Below, one piece after another: positions 21,890 through 22,438 of a stretch of DNA of 22,438 nt (position 1 is the first letter of the stretch; each line of letters begins with the position of its first letter). The position numbers and the translations under genes were made by a program. The stretch is from NCBI GenBank assembly GCA_051155755.1, contig DAXETY010000120.1:1-22438 (forward strand), written 5' to 3'. Source of the DNA: DAXETY01 sp051155755 (GTDB taxonomy: Bacteria; Desulfobacterota; Desulfobacteria; Desulfobacterales; SG8-13). Below the pieces are notes generated by a model. The model was not told the origin of the DNA and made no database searches. It was given only the letters and a program-made list of their open reading frames with translations.

Positions 21890-22438
21890 TCTACTTTCGC
21901 GCATGAAGTGCCTGACCTCCGCGAGTTTGCGACGGCTGACCGGAACCCGGTGATCGTTGGTGGTGCGGATCAATTTTTTGTTCTTTTGGGAAATCAGGAC
22001 CCTGGCATGGGTGCCGGCCACCCAGTAGGATCGATGGGTCTGAATGCCGTCGATTCTTTTTTCCAAATCGGCAATCGCGTCTTTCAGGTTAAACAGCACC
22101 AGCCGCTGGCCGGCCGTGGTGACAACCCGGACGTAATGCAACTCCGACTGCAGGTAAATGATATCGTTGCCGATCTCCGCGGGTATCCGGTGTAAAAAAT
22201 GGTCGACCGGCTCCGGTAATCGCTCTTTAGGCGGGAAGGCTTTGGCAGTGGCCGGGTCGCCGGGAGCATCGGTGAAATTCAGTTGCAGCACCCGTGGGGC
22301 ATTGAGCGCAATCCAGGTCAGCGTCGCCCCCGAAACAATTCCGATGGATTCTTCTGCGATCACGGGCAGGGCGTCTTGGAAGCTTTGGATGCCGGACCAG
22401 TCGTCCAGCTGAAACAGATAATCGATGCCCAGACCAAG
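21878..22438 (-). CDS. LytTR-type DNA-binding regulator, 5' end beyond the window
   Basis: The reading frame is open to the right edge, so the N-terminus is missing; 186 codons plus the TGA stop (21878-21880) are visible. The LytTR DNA-binding domain occupies the C-terminal 100 residues: DIIYLQSELHYVRVVTTAGQ, then FNLKDAIADLEKRIDGIQTH, RSYWVAGTHARVLIS and TTNDHRVPVSRRKLAEVRHF. The visible N-terminal part contains IGIVSGATLTWIALNAPRVLQL, weakly hydrophobic, perhaps the end of a membrane or sensor domain. No CheY-like receiver is visible in the part present. The last residues RGRP and the stop codon come from the arm of the inverted repeat, so the original C-terminus may have been altered by that element. 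Confidence 0.88.
   Translation of the reverse strand, partial: LGLGIDYLFQLDDWSGIQSFQDALPVIAEESIGIVSGATLTWIALNAPRVLQLNFTDAPGDPATAKAFPPKERLPEPVDHFLHRIPAEIGNDIIYLQSELHYVRVVTTAGQRLVLFNLKDAIADLEKRIDGIQTHRSYWVAGTHARVLISQKNKKLIRTTNDHRVPVSRRKLAEVRHFMRESRGRP

Overview
The window looks like chromosomal DNA from a GC-rich, corrinoid- and selenium-using anaerobe, most likely a sulfate-reducing or syntrophic Desulfobacterota (former Deltaproteobacteria). This is inferred from gene content: a selenocysteine peroxiredoxin, a trimethylamine-methyltransferase-family protein, and electron-transfer flavoprotein feeding a membrane iron-sulfur oxidoreductase of the heterodisulfide-reductase type. No rRNA, tRNA, CRISPR array or complete insertion sequence was recognised.

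Left part (1-11100), mostly minus strand: a gene-poor stretch with possible tiny ORFs; a secreted SYLF protein and an MscS channel; an orphan three-PAS histidine kinase; a peroxiredoxin read through an in-frame TGA as selenocysteine, with a SECIS-like hairpin after the TGA; an MreB paralog whose catalytic Glu position holds Ala; an AT-rich intergenic region with repeats; a plus-strand hypothetical gene convergent with a small minus-strand gene across one shared terminator; two more very small conserved-looking genes; and a YdjM-type membrane hydrolase.

Middle (11100-12490), plus strand: a VapBC toxin-antitoxin pair with a good promoter and palindromic operator, then a corrinoid adenosyltransferase (cobO type) whose stop codon overlaps that of the convergent methyltransferase gene.

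Right part (12484-21652), minus strand: a seven-gene co-directional block in the order GntR/FCD regulator, dimethylglycine/sarcosine-dehydrogenase-like flavoprotein, EtfB, EtfA, YbaK-type tRNA deacylase, membrane Fe-S/CCG oxidoreductase (DgcB-like), MttB-family methyltransferase. Together these suggest breakdown of a quaternary or tertiary N-methyl amine such as glycine betaine. One methyl would go to a corrinoid protein (not in this window). Further methyls would be oxidised by the flavoprotein onto folate, with electrons passing through EtfAB to the membrane quinone pool. The far right end holds a 27-bp near-perfect inverted repeat that overlaps the end of a LytTR regulator gene running off the window.

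The strongest items for follow-up are the Sec peroxiredoxin lacking the usual resolving Cys, the mixed corrinoid/flavin demethylation operon, the MreB paralog with an altered active site, and the 96-bp inverted-repeat element at the LytTR gene end.
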